From assembly GCA_963754285.1 (NCBI GenBank), contig CAVWFN010000008.1, positions 124,001 through 188,000 on the forward strand: a DNA stretch of 64,000 nucleotides. The letters are read 5' to 3'. The position numbers were made by a program, and so were the translations under genes. The DNA is from RYN-133 sp963754285 (lineage in GTDB: Bacteria > Actinomycetota > Actinomycetes > Mycobacteriales > Jatrophihabitantaceae). The stretch's first letter is position 1. Every line of letters starts with the position of its first letter. Positions 25,407 through 35,825 of the stretch are shown in pieces. The notes under the pieces are model-generated. The model did no database searches. It was given only the letters and a program-made list of their open reading frames with translations, and was not told where the DNA came from.

Positions 25407-27971
25407 TCAGTCACCTTCCCCGATCAGCCCGAGGAAGACATCCTCGAGCGCGCGGGCCGCGGGCACGAGCGTGGCGGTGATGCCCGCGCCGGCGAGCACC
25501 TCGGCGGCCCGCGCCGGATCCGGCACGACGATTTGCAGGCCGCCGGCGCCGGCGATCTCGTCGGTAGCGCCGGAAGCGATCACCTTGCCCTTGTGCATGA
25601 CCACGACGTGCGTGCAGGTCTGCTCGACCTCGGCGAGCAGATGGCTCGACACCACGACGGTGCGTCCGGTCTGCGCGTAGCGCTTCATGACCTCGCGCAT
25701 CTCGGCGATCTGCGGCGGATCGAGGCCGTTGGTCGGCTCGTCGAGCACGAGCAGCTCGGGCAGGCCGAGCATCGCCTGCGCGATGCCGAGACGTTGCTTC
25801 ATGCCGTGGCTGTACGTCTTCACGCGCCGATCGATCGATCCGCCCAACCCGGCGATCTCGAGGGCGGTGTCGAAGCCGGCCTCGGCATCGGGACGTCCGG
25901 TCGCCGCCCAGAACAGGCGCAGGTTCTCGCGGCCCGACAGGTGCGGCAGGAAGCCCGGGCCCTCGATGAACGCGCCGAGCCGGGCGAGGACGGGCGCGCC
26001 CGGCACGACCGGCTGACCGAAGACGTGCACGACGCCCTTGGTCGGCGTGATGAGCCCGACGAGCACCCGCAGGGTCGTGGTCTTGCCCGCCCCGTTCGGT
26101 CCGAGCAACCCGACGACCTGGCCGCGCTCGACGGTGAAGCTGACGTCGTCGACGGCGCGGTATCCGCCCGAGTACTCCTTGATCAGCGACTCGATGCTGA
26201 CCGGGACGTCCGCCAGGTCCGGCCGCGGCTTGAGCGCGGTGCGGCGACGACGGATGACGAAGCCGACCGCGAGCATCGTTGCGAGCGCGACGATGATGCC
26301 GACGATCAGCCACGCGGCCGGGTGCTCGCCGGTCGTCTGCACCGTCCCGCTGGCAGTCGGCACGGCCAGGTTTCCTGACAATCCTTCCAACGCAATCGTG
26401 TACGTGCGGGCGTCTTGCGGAAGCTGGTAGGCGAAGTCGGTCGTTGCCACGGTCAGCACGAGCCGATGGCCCGATGGAACGGTGTGCACGATCCAGGGCA
26501 ACCGCACGGTCACCGAGGTCGGCCGGCCGGGAGTCAGCCCGGTCAGGCGCACGGGTGCCACGAGCTGGGACGGCAGAGTGTTCGTGCCGTCGGACGAAAC
26601 GTCGCGCAGCCCGACGAACAGCGTCGCGTCGGTTGTCGATTTGGTCGTGACAGACAGCCGCACGGACGATCCGCCGGCGATCAAGTACGACGACGAGAGT
26701 GCCGGCGAGGCGAAAGTGGCGGTCTGTGCCGGCACCGTGCTCAAACTGGCGGTTGCCTGGTCGATGCCGCCGAGCTCGCTCAGGATGCCGCTGAGGCCGG
26801 GTACCGCGGTGATCGCGGCAGGCGTGCCGCCGGCGGGCGCGCCTATCTGTTGCGGGGGTCCGGTCAGCGTGAACGACTTCGACTGCTGTGCGGTGCCGTT
26901 GATGCCGGGGTAGCCCGGCGCTTCGCGGATCTGCTGGCGCAGGCGCCCGCTCGACGACGACAGCAGGGCGTCCTGCTCGGAGAAGTCGAACGGCTGCTTG
27001 CCGTGCACGCCGGCGCCGAAGACCTTGCCGAACCAGCTGAGCATCTGCGAGGTCGCGTCGTCGCCACCGCGGGACGAGTCGTCGTGGCCGCCGCGGCGCC
27101 AGACGACCTTGACCGGAGTGCCGTTCGCCGCGATGCCGCGTGCGTTGGCATCGGCCTCGCCGAGACCGAACAGCGAGTCCTGCTCGCCCTGGGTGAGCAG
27201 GGTGGGTGCGTGGATGCGGCCGAGGATCGAGGCCGGGCTCGCCTGCGCCATCAGCGTGCGCATCGATGCGTCAGGAGTGCCGGTCTGCGCGGCATTCTGA
27301 TACGCGGCGCAGACGTTCGGCGCGAACCGGCCGCACGACACGGTGCCCTTCGGCACGCCCGGTGGGTCACCCCGCTGCGCAGCGTCGATCACACCGCCGA
27401 GATCTGCCGAGAACGCATCACCGAACAGCGTGCCCGCCCACAACTTCTTGAACACTCCCGGGCCATTGCCCGCCGCGTTCGGGAACAACGCGTGCGAGAG
27501 GTCGTTCCAGGTGATGTCGGCCGCGACGGCCTTGATCCGTTGGTCGTAGCCGGCGAGCAGCAGCGCGAGCCCGCCGCCGTACGAGCTGCCCGCGACCGCG
27601 ATCTTCGTCTTGTCGACCTGCGGCAATGTCGTCAGGTAGTTGACGAGCAACTCGGCGTCATGGACTTCGAACGACGGCGAGTCGAAGTGGATCAGCCCGC
27701 CCGAGTCACCGAAGCCCCGCGCTGTGTACGCGAGCGCAACGTAGCCGTGCTCGGCCAACGTCTGTGCCGTGCCCGCCAGATCGCTCTTGTCTCCACCGAA
27801 GCCCTGGGCGAGCAGCACCGCCGGCGCCGGAGTCTTGTCAGGCAGATAGAGCGTGGTGTCGAGCTTGACCGCCGTGCCGTCGGGTTCGGGCGTGCCGGTG
27901 ATCATCGCCGAGACGGTGCGATAGCCGGCCGACGAGTTCGTGATGCCGACGACGACCAGCGCGGCGATCAA
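25407..27971 (-). CDS. Alpha/beta-hydrolase (S15/CocE-like) fused to an ABC-transporter ATPase; N-terminus frameshifted
   Basis: Single frame of 854 codons. First half: secreted-looking X-Pro dipeptidyl-peptidase-like hydrolase with LLAQGFGGDKSDL, ARGFGDSGG, nucleophile motif GSSYGGG and a C-terminal beta-sandwich. Then a membrane helix (WLIVGIIVALATMLAVGFVI) and an ABC ATPase with GPNGAGKTTT (Walker A), YSHGMKQRLG (signature), LLVLDEPTNGLD (Walker B) and SSHLL. The topology suggests an exported hydrolase tethered to a cytosolic ATPase. The N-terminal anchor is in another frame: ATG 28044 reads MRRAELWNRLRTRKVF and joins this frame only if one A at 27970-27971 is removed. As it stands, TTG 27971 would be the start. 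Confidence 0.85.
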   Translation of the reverse strand: MIAALVVVGITNSSAGYRTVSAMITGTPEPDGTAVKLDTTLYLPDKTPAPAVLLAQGFGGDKSDLAGTAQTLAEHGYVALAYTARGFGDSGGLIHFDSPSFEVHDAELLVNYLTTLPQVDKTKIAVAGSSYGGGLALLLAGYDQRIKAVAADITWNDLSHALFPNAAGNGPGVFKKLWAGTLFGDAFSADLGGVIDAAQRGDPPGVPKGTVSCGRFAPNVCAAYQNAAQTGTPDASMRTLMAQASPASILGRIHAPTLLTQGEQDSLFGLGEADANARGIAANGTPVKVVWRRGGHDDSSRGGDDATSQMLSWFGKVFGAGVHGKQPFDFSEQDALLSSSSGRLRQQIREAPGYPGINGTAQQSKSFTLTGPPQQIGAPAGGTPAAITAVPGLSGILSELGGIDQATASLSTVPAQTATFASPALSSSYLIAGGSSVRLSVTTKSTTDATLFVGLRDVSSDGTNTLPSQLVAPVRLTGLTPGRPTSVTVRLPWIVHTVPSGHRLVLTVATTDFAYQLPQDARTYTIALEGLSGNLAVPTASGTVQTTGEHPAAWLIVGIIVALATMLAVGFVIRRRRTALKPRPDLADVPVSIESLIKEYSGGYRAVDDVSFTVERGQVVGLLGPNGAGKTTTLRVLVGLITPTKGVVHVFGQPVVPGAPVLARLGAFIEGPGFLPHLSGRENLRLFWAATGRPDAEAGFDTALEIAGLGGSIDRRVKTYSHGMKQRLGIAQAMLGLPELLVLDEPTNGLDPPQIAEMREVMKRYAQTGRTVVVSSHLLAEVEQTCTHVVVMHKGKVIASGATDEIAGAGGLQIVVPDPARAAEVLAGAGITATLVPAARALEDVFLGLIGEGD

Positions 27972-28116
27972 GCACGACGACGATCGCCAAGGGGATGAAC
28001 ACCTTGCGCGTGCGCAGCCGATTCCACAGCTCCGCCCGTCTCATTCAGTCAGCGTACGGATCAGTGGTGAGAGCGGCCTCGGGGTCGTCCCCCAATTCGC
28101 CCTGATCAGAGCAGAT

Positions 28117-28605
28117 TCAGAGTTCTTGTTGCAGCGCCGCGTCTTTGGCCATCGCCACGTCGCGCAGCTCGCGCTGGTAGGCGACGAGCTTCTCGGCGAT
28201 CGCGCTGTCGGACGCGCCGAGAATGCGGGCGGCAAGCAGGCCCGCGTTGCGCGCGTTGCCGATGCCGACGGTCGCGACGGGGATGCCGCCGGGCATCTGC
28301 ACGATCGACAGCAGCGAGTCCATCCCGTCCAGGTACTTCAGCGGGACGGGAACACCGATCACCGGCAGCGTCGTGAGCGAGGCGACCATCCCGGGCAGAT
28401 GCGCTGCTCCGCCGGCGCCGGCGATGATCACCTTGATGCCACGTGCCGCGGCTTCGGTCGCGAAGCGGGTCATCTCGATCGGCATGCGGTGCGCCGAGAC
28501 GACGTGCACCTCGTGGTCGACGCCGAGCCCGGCCAACTCGTCCGCGGCCGGCTTCATCGTCGGCCAGTCCGAATCGCTGCCCATGATGATCGCGACCTCA
28601 GCCAC
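28117..28605 (-). CDS. purE: 5-(carboxyamino)imidazole ribonucleotide mutase PurE
   Basis: Purine synthesis: converts N5-CAIR to CAIR. 162 residues with the class I PurE signatures MGSDSDWPTMKPA, VVSAHRMP (catalytic His), AGAGGAAHLPGM, PVPLKYLDGMDSLLSIVQMPGG and GIGNARNAGLLAARIL. GTG 28605 is preceded by GGAGG. It is the downstream partner of purK in the same operon; a 13-bp perfect inverted repeat (28619-28683) sits between the two and ends at the Shine-Dalgarno region. Confidence 0.97.
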   Translation of the reverse strand: MAEVAIIMGSDSDWPTMKPAADELAGLGVDHEVHVVSAHRMPIEMTRFATEAAARGIKVIIAGAGGAAHLPGMVASLTTLPVIGVPVPLKYLDGMDSLLSIVQMPGGIPVATVGIGNARNAGLLAARILGASDSAIAEKLVAYQRELRDVAMAKDAALQQEL

Positions 28606-28618
28606 GTCCGTCCCCCTC

Positions 28619-28683
28619 CCGACTTTGACCCTCTAGTGGCTGCTGGAACGCTCGGATCACGACCAAACGGGGGTCAAAGTCGG
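28619..28683 (-). repeat. Intercistronic hairpin between purK and purE
   Basis: CCGACTTTGACCC (28619-28631) is perfectly inverted at 28671-28683, leaving a 39-nt loop. It fills nearly the whole 78-bp gap between purK and purE and its downstream arm abuts the purE Shine-Dalgarno. It could act as an attenuator, partial terminator or processing site, letting purE be expressed differently from purK. Confidence 0.7.
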
Positions 28684-29856
28684 TCATCGGGCGTCTCCGT
28701 TGGCGAGATAGTCGGCGGCGGCGACGGCCCGGGCGCGGACCGAGTCGAGGTCGGTGCCCAGTGCGGTCACGTGGCCGACCTTGCGGCCGGGACGGAATCC
28801 CTTGCCGTACAGGTGGATCTTCACGTCCGGCCAGCGCGCCATGCAGTGATGCACGCGCTCGTCGATGCCTTTCGGGACGACGCCGTCCGGGCCGCCGAGC
28901 AGGTTCGCCATCACGACCACCGGCGCCGTCATCGAGGTCGCGCCGAGCGGGTAGTCGAGCACGGCGCGCAGATGTTGTTCGAACTGCGACGTGCGCGCGC
29001 CCTCGATCGTCCAGTGCGCGGAGTTGTGCGGGCGCATCGCAAGTTCGTTGACCAGCAACCGTCCGTCGGTCGTCTCGAACAACTCGACCGCGAGGACGCC
29101 GGTGACACCGAGCTCGGCCGCGATGCGCAAGGCCAGTTGCTGCGCCTCGTCCGAGCGCTCCTCGGGCAGGTCCGGCGCGGGCGCGATCACCTCGACGCAG
29201 ATGCCGTCGCGCTGCACCGTCTCGACGACCGGCCAGACGGCGCCTTGGCCGAACGGCGACCGGGCGACATCGGCCGCGAGTTCGCGGGCGATAGCCACCT
29301 TTTCTTCAGCGATGAGCGGCGTCCCCGCTCCAAGCAGTTCGGCGAGCACGGCAGCGGCGTCGATCGCATTGCCGACGACCCACACGCCCTTGCCGTCGTA
29401 GCCGCCACGGGCCGCCTTGAGGACGAGCGGCCAGCCGACCTGCGCGGCGAACTCGTCCAGATCGGCCGGCGAGTCGATGCGTCGCCACCGCGGGCACGCA
29501 ATGTCCAGGTCGCTCAGCCGGGTCCGCATCTCGGCCTTGTCCTGGGCGAACCGCAACGCCTCGGCGCCCGGATGGACGGCGACGCCGTCGGCGGCCAGGG
29601 CGGCGATGTGCTCGTTCGGGACGTGCTCGTGGTCCCAGGTGACGACGTCGCACCCGGCGGCGAAACTGCGCAGGTCGTCCAGCGACCGGTAGTCGCCGAC
29701 CTCGACGTCGTGGGCCACCAGCGCTGCGCCGTCGTCGGGCGAATCGGCCAGGATCCGCAGCGACTGGCCCAGCGCAATCGCCGCCTGGTGGGTCATCCGT
29801 GCCAATTGACCCGCCCCGACCATGCCCACGACGGGCAGTCCGGTGCGGGCGTCCAC
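28684..29856 (-). CDS. purK: 5-(carboxyamino)imidazole ribonucleotide synthase PurK
   Basis: ATP-grasp enzyme carboxylating AIR to N5-CAIR, the step before PurE. 390 residues with VGMVGAGQLARMTHQAAIALG, CDVVTWDHEHVPNEHI, PLVLKAARGGYDGKGVWVV (ATP-grasp), VELFETTDGRLLVNELAMRPHNSAHWTIEG and the FRPGRKVGHVTALG tail. GTG 29856; TAAGCT at 29864-29869 (minus strand) lies exactly 7 nt upstream, so the mRNA is probably leaderless. Divergent from the GtrA gene, the same order as in mycobacteria. Confidence 0.96.
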   Translation of the reverse strand: MDARTGLPVVGMVGAGQLARMTHQAAIALGQSLRILADSPDDGAALVAHDVEVGDYRSLDDLRSFAAGCDVVTWDHEHVPNEHIAALAADGVAVHPGAEALRFAQDKAEMRTRLSDLDIACPRWRRIDSPADLDEFAAQVGWPLVLKAARGGYDGKGVWVVGNAIDAAAVLAELLGAGTPLIAEEKVAIARELAADVARSPFGQGAVWPVVETVQRDGICVEVIAPAPDLPEERSDEAQQLALRIAAELGVTGVLAVELFETTDGRLLVNELAMRPHNSAHWTIEGARTSQFEQHLRAVLDYPLGATSMTAPVVVMANLLGGPDGVVPKGIDERVHHCMARWPDVKIHLYGKGFRPGRKVGHVTALGTDLDSVRARAVAAADYLANGDAR

Positions 29857-29863
29857 GAAAGAG

Positions 29864-29907
29864 AGCTTAGAACGCTGCGGGGTTGCGGCCCTGCTGCTGG
29901 GTAGGAT
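29864..29907. promoter_or_regulatory. Divergent purK / gtrA-family promoters
   Basis: TAAGCT (minus, 29869-29864) is 7 nt from the purK GTG; TAGGAT (plus, 29902-29907) is 8 nt from the GtrA ATG. Both positions predict transcripts starting at or next to the start codon. No convincing -35 hexamer is visible for either. Confidence 0.5.
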
Positions 29908-29915
29908 CCGCGGTA

Positions 29916-30428
29916 ATGACCGCCACTCCTACCCGACTCAGCATGCGCGAGCGCCTGCAGGTGTACCTGCGCGACTCGTGGCGCGTGCTGCTGAAAGAAG
30001 TCAGCGCCTTCGGCCTGATCGGGATCATCGCGCTCGGCATCGATTTGGGGGTATTCGCCTGGCTCGCGCCGCACGGCGCTGTCAAGGCGAAGCTCATCTC
30101 CGCCACCCTGTCGACGACGTTCGCCTACATCGGCAACCGGTACCTGTCCTTCTCGCACCGCGCACGCACCAGCCTGGCCCGCGAAACCGCATTCTTCTTC
30201 GGCATCAACGCAATCACGCTGTTGTTCTCGCTCGGCTGCATCGCGTTCTTCGTCTATGGCCTCGACTACGCGCATGGCAGCGCGATGGTGTTCTTCGTCA
30301 ATGTCGCCACCATCGCCGTCGGCACGCTGTTCCGGTTCTGGTCGTACAAGCGCTTCGTGTTCCTGCACCCCGACAAGGTGCATCTGCACGCGCACGGCTC
30401 AGAGCTCGACGCCGAACTGGCCGAGTAG
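29916..30428 (+). CDS. GtrA-family membrane protein
   Basis: 170 residues, four hydrophobic segments (about 32-52, 58-80, 93-115 and 126-147). GtrA relatives act in lipid-linked sugar transfer, possibly as flippases of undecaprenyl-phosphate glucose. Family features are the small four-helix size, FGLIGIIALGIDLGVFAWL in helix 1, IGNRYLSF, and FRFWSYKRFVF at the end of helix 4. ATG 29916 is preferred to an upstream alternative because TAGGAT lies 8 nt before it. Its position beside purK is conserved in mycobacteria. Confidence 0.88.
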   Translation: MTATPTRLSMRERLQVYLRDSWRVLLKEVSAFGLIGIIALGIDLGVFAWLAPHGAVKAKLISATLSTTFAYIGNRYLSFSHRARTSLARETAFFFGINAITLLFSLGCIAFFVYGLDYAHGSAMVFFVNVATIAVGTLFRFWSYKRFVFLHPDKVHLHAHGSELDAELAE

Positions 30429-30440
30429 CTGACCGAGGTC

Positions 30441-30477
30441 CCCGCGGAATCGCCACGCTTTCCGGGCGATTCGCGGG
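30441..30477. terminator. Bidirectional terminator-like hairpin
   Basis: CCCGCGGAATCGCC (30441-30454) pairs with GGGCGATTCGCGGG (30464-30477) with one bulge and a 9-nt loop. It lies between the convergent GtrA gene (ends 30428) and the hemerythrin-like gene (ends 30482). No U-tract follows, as is common in high-GC actinobacteria. Confidence 0.7.
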
Positions 30478-30481
30478 ATGA

Positions 30482-30949
30482 TCAGTCCCCGCCGCCGATG
30501 TCGGTGGCGTAGGCCTCGTAGATCAGGTCGGCGCCGCGCTGGCGGTGCCGCACGATGCGTCCGAGCACCGTCGTGCCCTGCTCGCGCAGCCCCGCTACGT
30601 CCGACGGCGCGACCGGCGCTTCCGAGGCGGCGGCCAGCGCTGCGATGTCGTCGGCAATCGTGTTGTGCTCCGCAACGAGGGCACCGACCTGATTGGCCAG
30701 CCTCAAGTCGCCGTCGAGGATCGTCTCGTGCAGCCCGTCCGGCCCCTCGGTCACCTCGACGTGCAGCGCGAACTCGGTGGCAAGTCGGTCGACCGTCTCG
30801 TGCACGTGCTCACCCCAGACGACCGCGCGGTCGGACCCCGGCGAGGCCAGCGCGCGCTCGACGGCGTCGAGGGTCTCGCGCAGTTCGGCGCGCCTGCGGC
30901 GCACCGCATCGACGGCATCACGCTGACGGGCCTGCGTGCTCATATCCAT
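30482..30949 (-). CDS. Hemerythrin-like HHE-type helical protein
   Basis: 155 residues, predicted all-helical. Histidine/glutamate spacing resembles an HHE cation-binding fold: GEHVHETVDRLATEFALHVEVTEGPDGLHETI, LVAEHNTIADD and IVRHRQRGADLIYEAYATDIGG. Several of the expected metal ligands are present, but I cannot confirm a full diiron site. GAGGAGG lies 5 nt before ATG 30949; a second in-frame ATG is at 30943. It stands alone between a terminator hairpin and the MocR gene. Confidence 0.7.
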   Translation of the reverse strand: MDMSTQARQRDAVDAVRRRRAELRETLDAVERALASPGSDRAVVWGEHVHETVDRLATEFALHVEVTEGPDGLHETILDGDLRLANQVGALVAEHNTIADDIAALAAASEAPVAPSDVAGLREQGTTVLGRIVRHRQRGADLIYEAYATDIGGGD

Positions 30950-31077
30950 CGGTGCCTCCTCGGGAGAGGTTCGCCGTGGTGCGGGAAATTTCATGCTGAG
31001 CCAGGGTGGGCAATTCGTAAATACCCATCGCGGCGTGGCGGCACAATCCCACCGCCTGCACCCAGCGGGCGCCGGGC

Positions 31078-32409
31078 TCACACCGAGATTCGCACCGCGC
31101 CGCGCGCCGCCTCGGCGATCGCCCGCGCAACCTCGCCGTAGCCGCCTGCGAGCAGTCCCGCGGTGACCCGGATGTGCGGTGCCTGGCCCGGCAACACCGC
31201 GAACGGGGCGCCCGGCGCGACGCCGATGCCCTGACCGGCCAGCCGCACGACCGTCGCGGTCTCGTCGACGACCGGAACCCAGATGTTGATGCCGTCCGTC
31301 CCGCCGACCGAAATGCCCTCGGCCGCGAGCGCCGAAACGAGACGCGCGCGCCGCTCGCCGTACGCCTCGCGGGCGCGCGCGACGCTCGTGATCGAGGACG
31401 GATCGGTGAGCAGGGCGAGCAGGACCCGCTGCAGCAGCCGGCTGCTCCACCCCTGGCCGAGCTGGCGCAACATCATGACCCGTGCGGCCAGCTCAGCCGG
31501 CGCCGAGAGCGCCGCGAGCCGCAGATCCGGTCCGTGCGACTTCGCGAAACTGCGCACGTGGACGGTGCGCTCAGGCGCCCACGTCCCGATGCTGATGGGT
31601 TCGGCGGAAGCGACCGCACCCGACGAGTCGTCCTCGACCACGACTGCGTTCGAGCGGCGGCTGACCCGGGCCAGCTCCTCGGCTCGCTCGGGTGTCAGCG
31701 AGACGCCCGTCGGGTTCTGCGCCCGAGGTTGCAGGTAGACCGCGCTCACCCGTCCGGCCGCCCGAAGCGCGTCGGCCGACATGCCCGCCGCATCTACCGG
31801 AACACCGATCACGGCCGCCCCGGCCGCCTCGAGCAGGTCGAGCAGCGGCGGGAAGCACGGATGCTCGACGGCCACCCGATCACCGACCTCGACCAGCACC
31901 CGGGTGACGAGCTCGAGGCCGTCCATCGCACCGTCGACGACCGTCAGCTCGTCCGGCGCATACGGCCAATCGGAGCGCAACACCTCGGCCAGCTCGGGGA
32001 CGACCGGAGCGTCGAGATAGCTGCTCGGCGTCGCCGCCGATCCCCGCAGCGAGGCCACGGCACGCGCCAGGCCGGGCAGCAGCGCCGGGTCGGGCACGCC
32101 GGTCGACAGGTCGAGACGGAATGCGCTCGTGCGGTCGAGCGTGCGTTGATAGCGCGGTGAGCCGGTGCGTTTGCGGTCGGCGATGGTCGTGCCGCGCCGC
32201 CCGTCCGTGCGGATCGTGCCGGCGCGGGCCAGCAGCGACCACGCGGCGCTGACGGTCGTCGGCGAGAGGCCCAACTCGGCGGCCACCGTGCGGATCGGCG
32301 GCAGCCGGTCACCGGCACCCAGCGCGCCCTCGCGCACCGCTCGGCTGACCGCGCTCGCCAGCCCGCGCGCCGACGGGTCGTCCAATCGGTCCCGCACTGC
32401 GTCCAGCAC
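31078..32409 (-). CDS. MocR-family (GntR-type HTH plus aminotransferase) transcriptional regulator
   Basis: 443 residues. An N-terminal GntR winged helix (SAVSRAVREGALGAGDRLPPIRTVAAELGLSPTTVSAAW) is fused to a fold-type I aminotransferase-like domain with PRAQNPTGVSLT, VVVEDDSSG and the PLP lysine in VHVRSFAKSHGPDLRLA. MocR proteins sense PLP and amino compounds and typically control a neighbouring divergent gene. Here the divergent gene is mmsA with an aminotransferase, so beta-alanine or a related amino acid is the likely inducer (inference). GTG 32409; TACGTT lies 6 nt upstream within a palindrome. Confidence 0.92.
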   Translation of the reverse strand: MLDAVRDRLDDPSARGLASAVSRAVREGALGAGDRLPPIRTVAAELGLSPTTVSAAWSLLARAGTIRTDGRRGTTIADRKRTGSPRYQRTLDRTSAFRLDLSTGVPDPALLPGLARAVASLRGSAATPSSYLDAPVVPELAEVLRSDWPYAPDELTVVDGAMDGLELVTRVLVEVGDRVAVEHPCFPPLLDLLEAAGAAVIGVPVDAAGMSADALRAAGRVSAVYLQPRAQNPTGVSLTPERAEELARVSRRSNAVVVEDDSSGAVASAEPISIGTWAPERTVHVRSFAKSHGPDLRLAALSAPAELAARVMMLRQLGQGWSSRLLQRVLLALLTDPSSITSVARAREAYGERRARLVSALAAEGISVGGTDGINIWVPVVDETATVVRLAGQGIGVAPGAPFAVLPGQAPHIRVTAGLLAGGYGEVARAIAEAARGAVRISV

Positions 32410-32427
32410 TTTTGTAACGTAGCAAAA
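32410..32427. promoter_or_regulatory. Probable MocR operator over its own -10
   Basis: TTTTG (32410-32414) and CAAAA (32423-32427) flank TAACGTAG. The palindrome overlaps the minus-strand TACGTT (32416-32421) that lies 6 nt from the MocR GTG, so a bound regulator would block its own promoter. The divergent mmsA start is 42 bp away. Confidence 0.5.
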
Positions 32428-32469
32428 CTTCTATTGTGCGGTACAGATTGCGCTCCTACCGTGGCAGGC

Positions 32470-33960
<1,491 letters not shown>

Positions 33961-34082
33961 GCGCTTGCGCGAAGAGCCAATGAATACAGCCTGCGACGTC
34001 AGGAGCAGATCGGCCGGCGGACGGGCCCGAGCGGAGCGAGTGGCCCAGACGCCGACCGATGAAGCGCCGAAAGGATGAACGC

Positions 34083-35441
34083 ATGAAAGAACTCGACGGC
34101 ATCCCCACCGACGAAGCGACGGTGCGCAAGCTCGATCGTGCGCACGTGTTCCACTCGTGGTCGGCACAGGGCCTCATCGACCCGCTGCCGATCGCGTCGG
34201 CGCAGGGCTCGTACTTCACCGACTACGAGGGCAAGCGCTATCTCGACTTCTCCTCGCAGCTGGTGAACGTCAACATCGGCTACCAGCATCCGAAGCTGAT
34301 CGCGGCGATCCAGGAGTACGCCGGGCAGATGACGACGATCCAGCCCGCCTTTGCCAATGACGCGCGCAGCGAGGCAGCTCGACTGATCTGCGAACTCGCG
34401 CCCGGTGATCTGAACCGGATCTTCTTCACCAACGGCGGCGCCGAGGCGACCGAGAACGCCATGCGCATGGCGAAGCTGCACACCGGCCGGCACAAGATCA
34501 TGGCCGCCTATCGCAGCTACCACGGCGCGACGGCCGGTGCGATCACGATGACCGGCGACCCGCGGCGCTGGGGTGCCGAGCCTGCGATGCCCGGCGTCGT
34601 GCACTACTGGGGTCCGTACCCGTACCGCTCGGCATTCCACTCGAGCACGCCCGAGGAAGAGACCGAGCGCGCCCTGCAGCACCTGCGCGACCTGATCATG
34701 GTCGAAGGTGCGCAGACGATCGCCGCGATCATCCTCGAGACGGTCGTCGGCACGAACGGGATCCTCGTGCCGCCGCCGGGCTACCTCGCCGGCGTGCGCG
34801 CGATCTGCGACGAGCACGGCATCGTGATGATCGCCGACGAGGTGATGGCGGGTTTCGGGCGCTGCGGCGAGTGGTTCGCGATCCAGCACTGGGACGTCAC
34901 GCCCGACCTGATCACGTTCGCGAAGGGCGTCAACAGCGGTTACATCCCGCTGGGCGGCGTGCTCATCAACGACGCGATCGCGGCGACGTTCGACCAGCGC
35001 GTCTACCCCGGCGGGCTCACGTACTCGGGCCATCCGCTCGCGTGCGCGTCGGCCGTCGCGTCGATCAACATCTTCAAGGACGAGGGGATCATCGAGAACG
35101 CCCGGAGCCTCGGCACCGACGTGATCGGCCCCGAGCTGGCCAAGATCGCCGACCGGCACCCGTCGGTCGGCGAGGTGCGCGGGCTCGGCGTGTTCTGGGC
35201 CGTCGAACTCGTCCGCTCGAAGCAAACCCGCGAACCGCTCGTCCCGTACAACGCGAGCGGCAAGGACGCCGCGCCGATGAACGAGTTCGCGGCGGCGTGC
35301 AAGCAACGCGGCATGTGGCCGATGACCCACTTCAACCGCACGCACGTCGTCCCGCCGTGCACGGCGACCGAGCAGGAAGTGCGCGAGGGCCTCGCGATCC
35401 TGGACGAGGCGCTCGACGTGGCCGACCAGCACGCGTCCTGA
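34083..35441 (+). CDS. Class III PLP aminotransferase (probable beta-alanine/omega-amino acid transaminase)
   Basis: 452 residues. Substrate-side and PLP motifs: HSWSAQGLIDPLPIASAQGSY, NVNIGYQHPKLI, FFTNGGAEATENAMRMAK, YRSYHGAT, IADEVMAGFGRCGEWF and the PLP lysine K281 in ITFAKGVNSGYIPLGG. ATG 34083 has AAAGGA 7 nt upstream. It lies 122 bp after mmsA on the same strand; that gap includes a GGGCC...GGCCC hairpin but no promoter I recognise. The pair suggests transamination of beta-alanine to malonate semialdehyde and its oxidation by MmsA; substrate is inferred from context. Confidence 0.9.
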   Translation: MKELDGIPTDEATVRKLDRAHVFHSWSAQGLIDPLPIASAQGSYFTDYEGKRYLDFSSQLVNVNIGYQHPKLIAAIQEYAGQMTTIQPAFANDARSEAARLICELAPGDLNRIFFTNGGAEATENAMRMAKLHTGRHKIMAAYRSYHGATAGAITMTGDPRRWGAEPAMPGVVHYWGPYPYRSAFHSSTPEEETERALQHLRDLIMVEGAQTIAAIILETVVGTNGILVPPPGYLAGVRAICDEHGIVMIADEVMAGFGRCGEWFAIQHWDVTPDLITFAKGVNSGYIPLGGVLINDAIAATFDQRVYPGGLTYSGHPLACASAVASINIFKDEGIIENARSLGTDVIGPELAKIADRHPSVGEVRGLGVFWAVELVRSKQTREPLVPYNASGKDAAPMNEFAAACKQRGMWPMTHFNRTHVVPPCTATEQEVREGLAILDEALDVADQHAS

Positions 35442-35444
35442 CGC

Positions 35445-35789
35445 TTAGTGCAGGTGGTCGGCGGCCCACGTCCCGAGCTGGTCGAGGATCGGCACGAGCG
35501 CCGTGCCCGCGGCGGTGAGTTCGTAGCTCACGCCGGGCGGACGGGTGTCGGTGACCGTGCGCTCGACGAGGCCGGCGACGGTCAGCTCGCCGAGCCGGTC
35601 GGACAGCATCGAGTCGGTGATCGACCCGATCGCGCGCCGGATCTCGGCGAAACCGGCCGGTCCGCTGCGCAGCGCGCCCAGGATGATGCCGTTCCACCGC
35701 TTGCCGAGCAGGCCGAACGCTGTCGAGAGCGCGGCGTCGCAGACGGGCGCTGAGTGTTCAGCGTGCTGCACCTCACCCACCTCCGACAT
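35445..35789 (-). CDS. HxlR-family transcriptional regulator
   Basis: 114 residues of a single winged-helix domain: VCDAALSTAFGLLGKRWNGIILGALRSGPAGFAEIRRAIGSITDSMLSDRLGELTVAGLVERTV, then YELTAAGTALVPILDQLGTW. A cysteine near the N-terminus (APVCDAAL) matches the redox-sensing Cys of YodB/HypR-type members. ATG 35789 chosen: TAGGGT lies 7 nt upstream, whereas the longer frame needs TTG at 35822. Divergent from a flavin-dependent quinone/azo-reductase-like gene, the classic HxlR target. Confidence 0.9.
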   Translation of the reverse strand: MSEVGEVQHAEHSAPVCDAALSTAFGLLGKRWNGIILGALRSGPAGFAEIRRAIGSITDSMLSDRLGELTVAGLVERTVTDTRPPGVSYELTAAGTALVPILDQLGTWAADHLH

Positions 35790-35825
35790 GGGAATCACCC
35801 TATCCGAGCTTGCGTTCTCCAAGTC

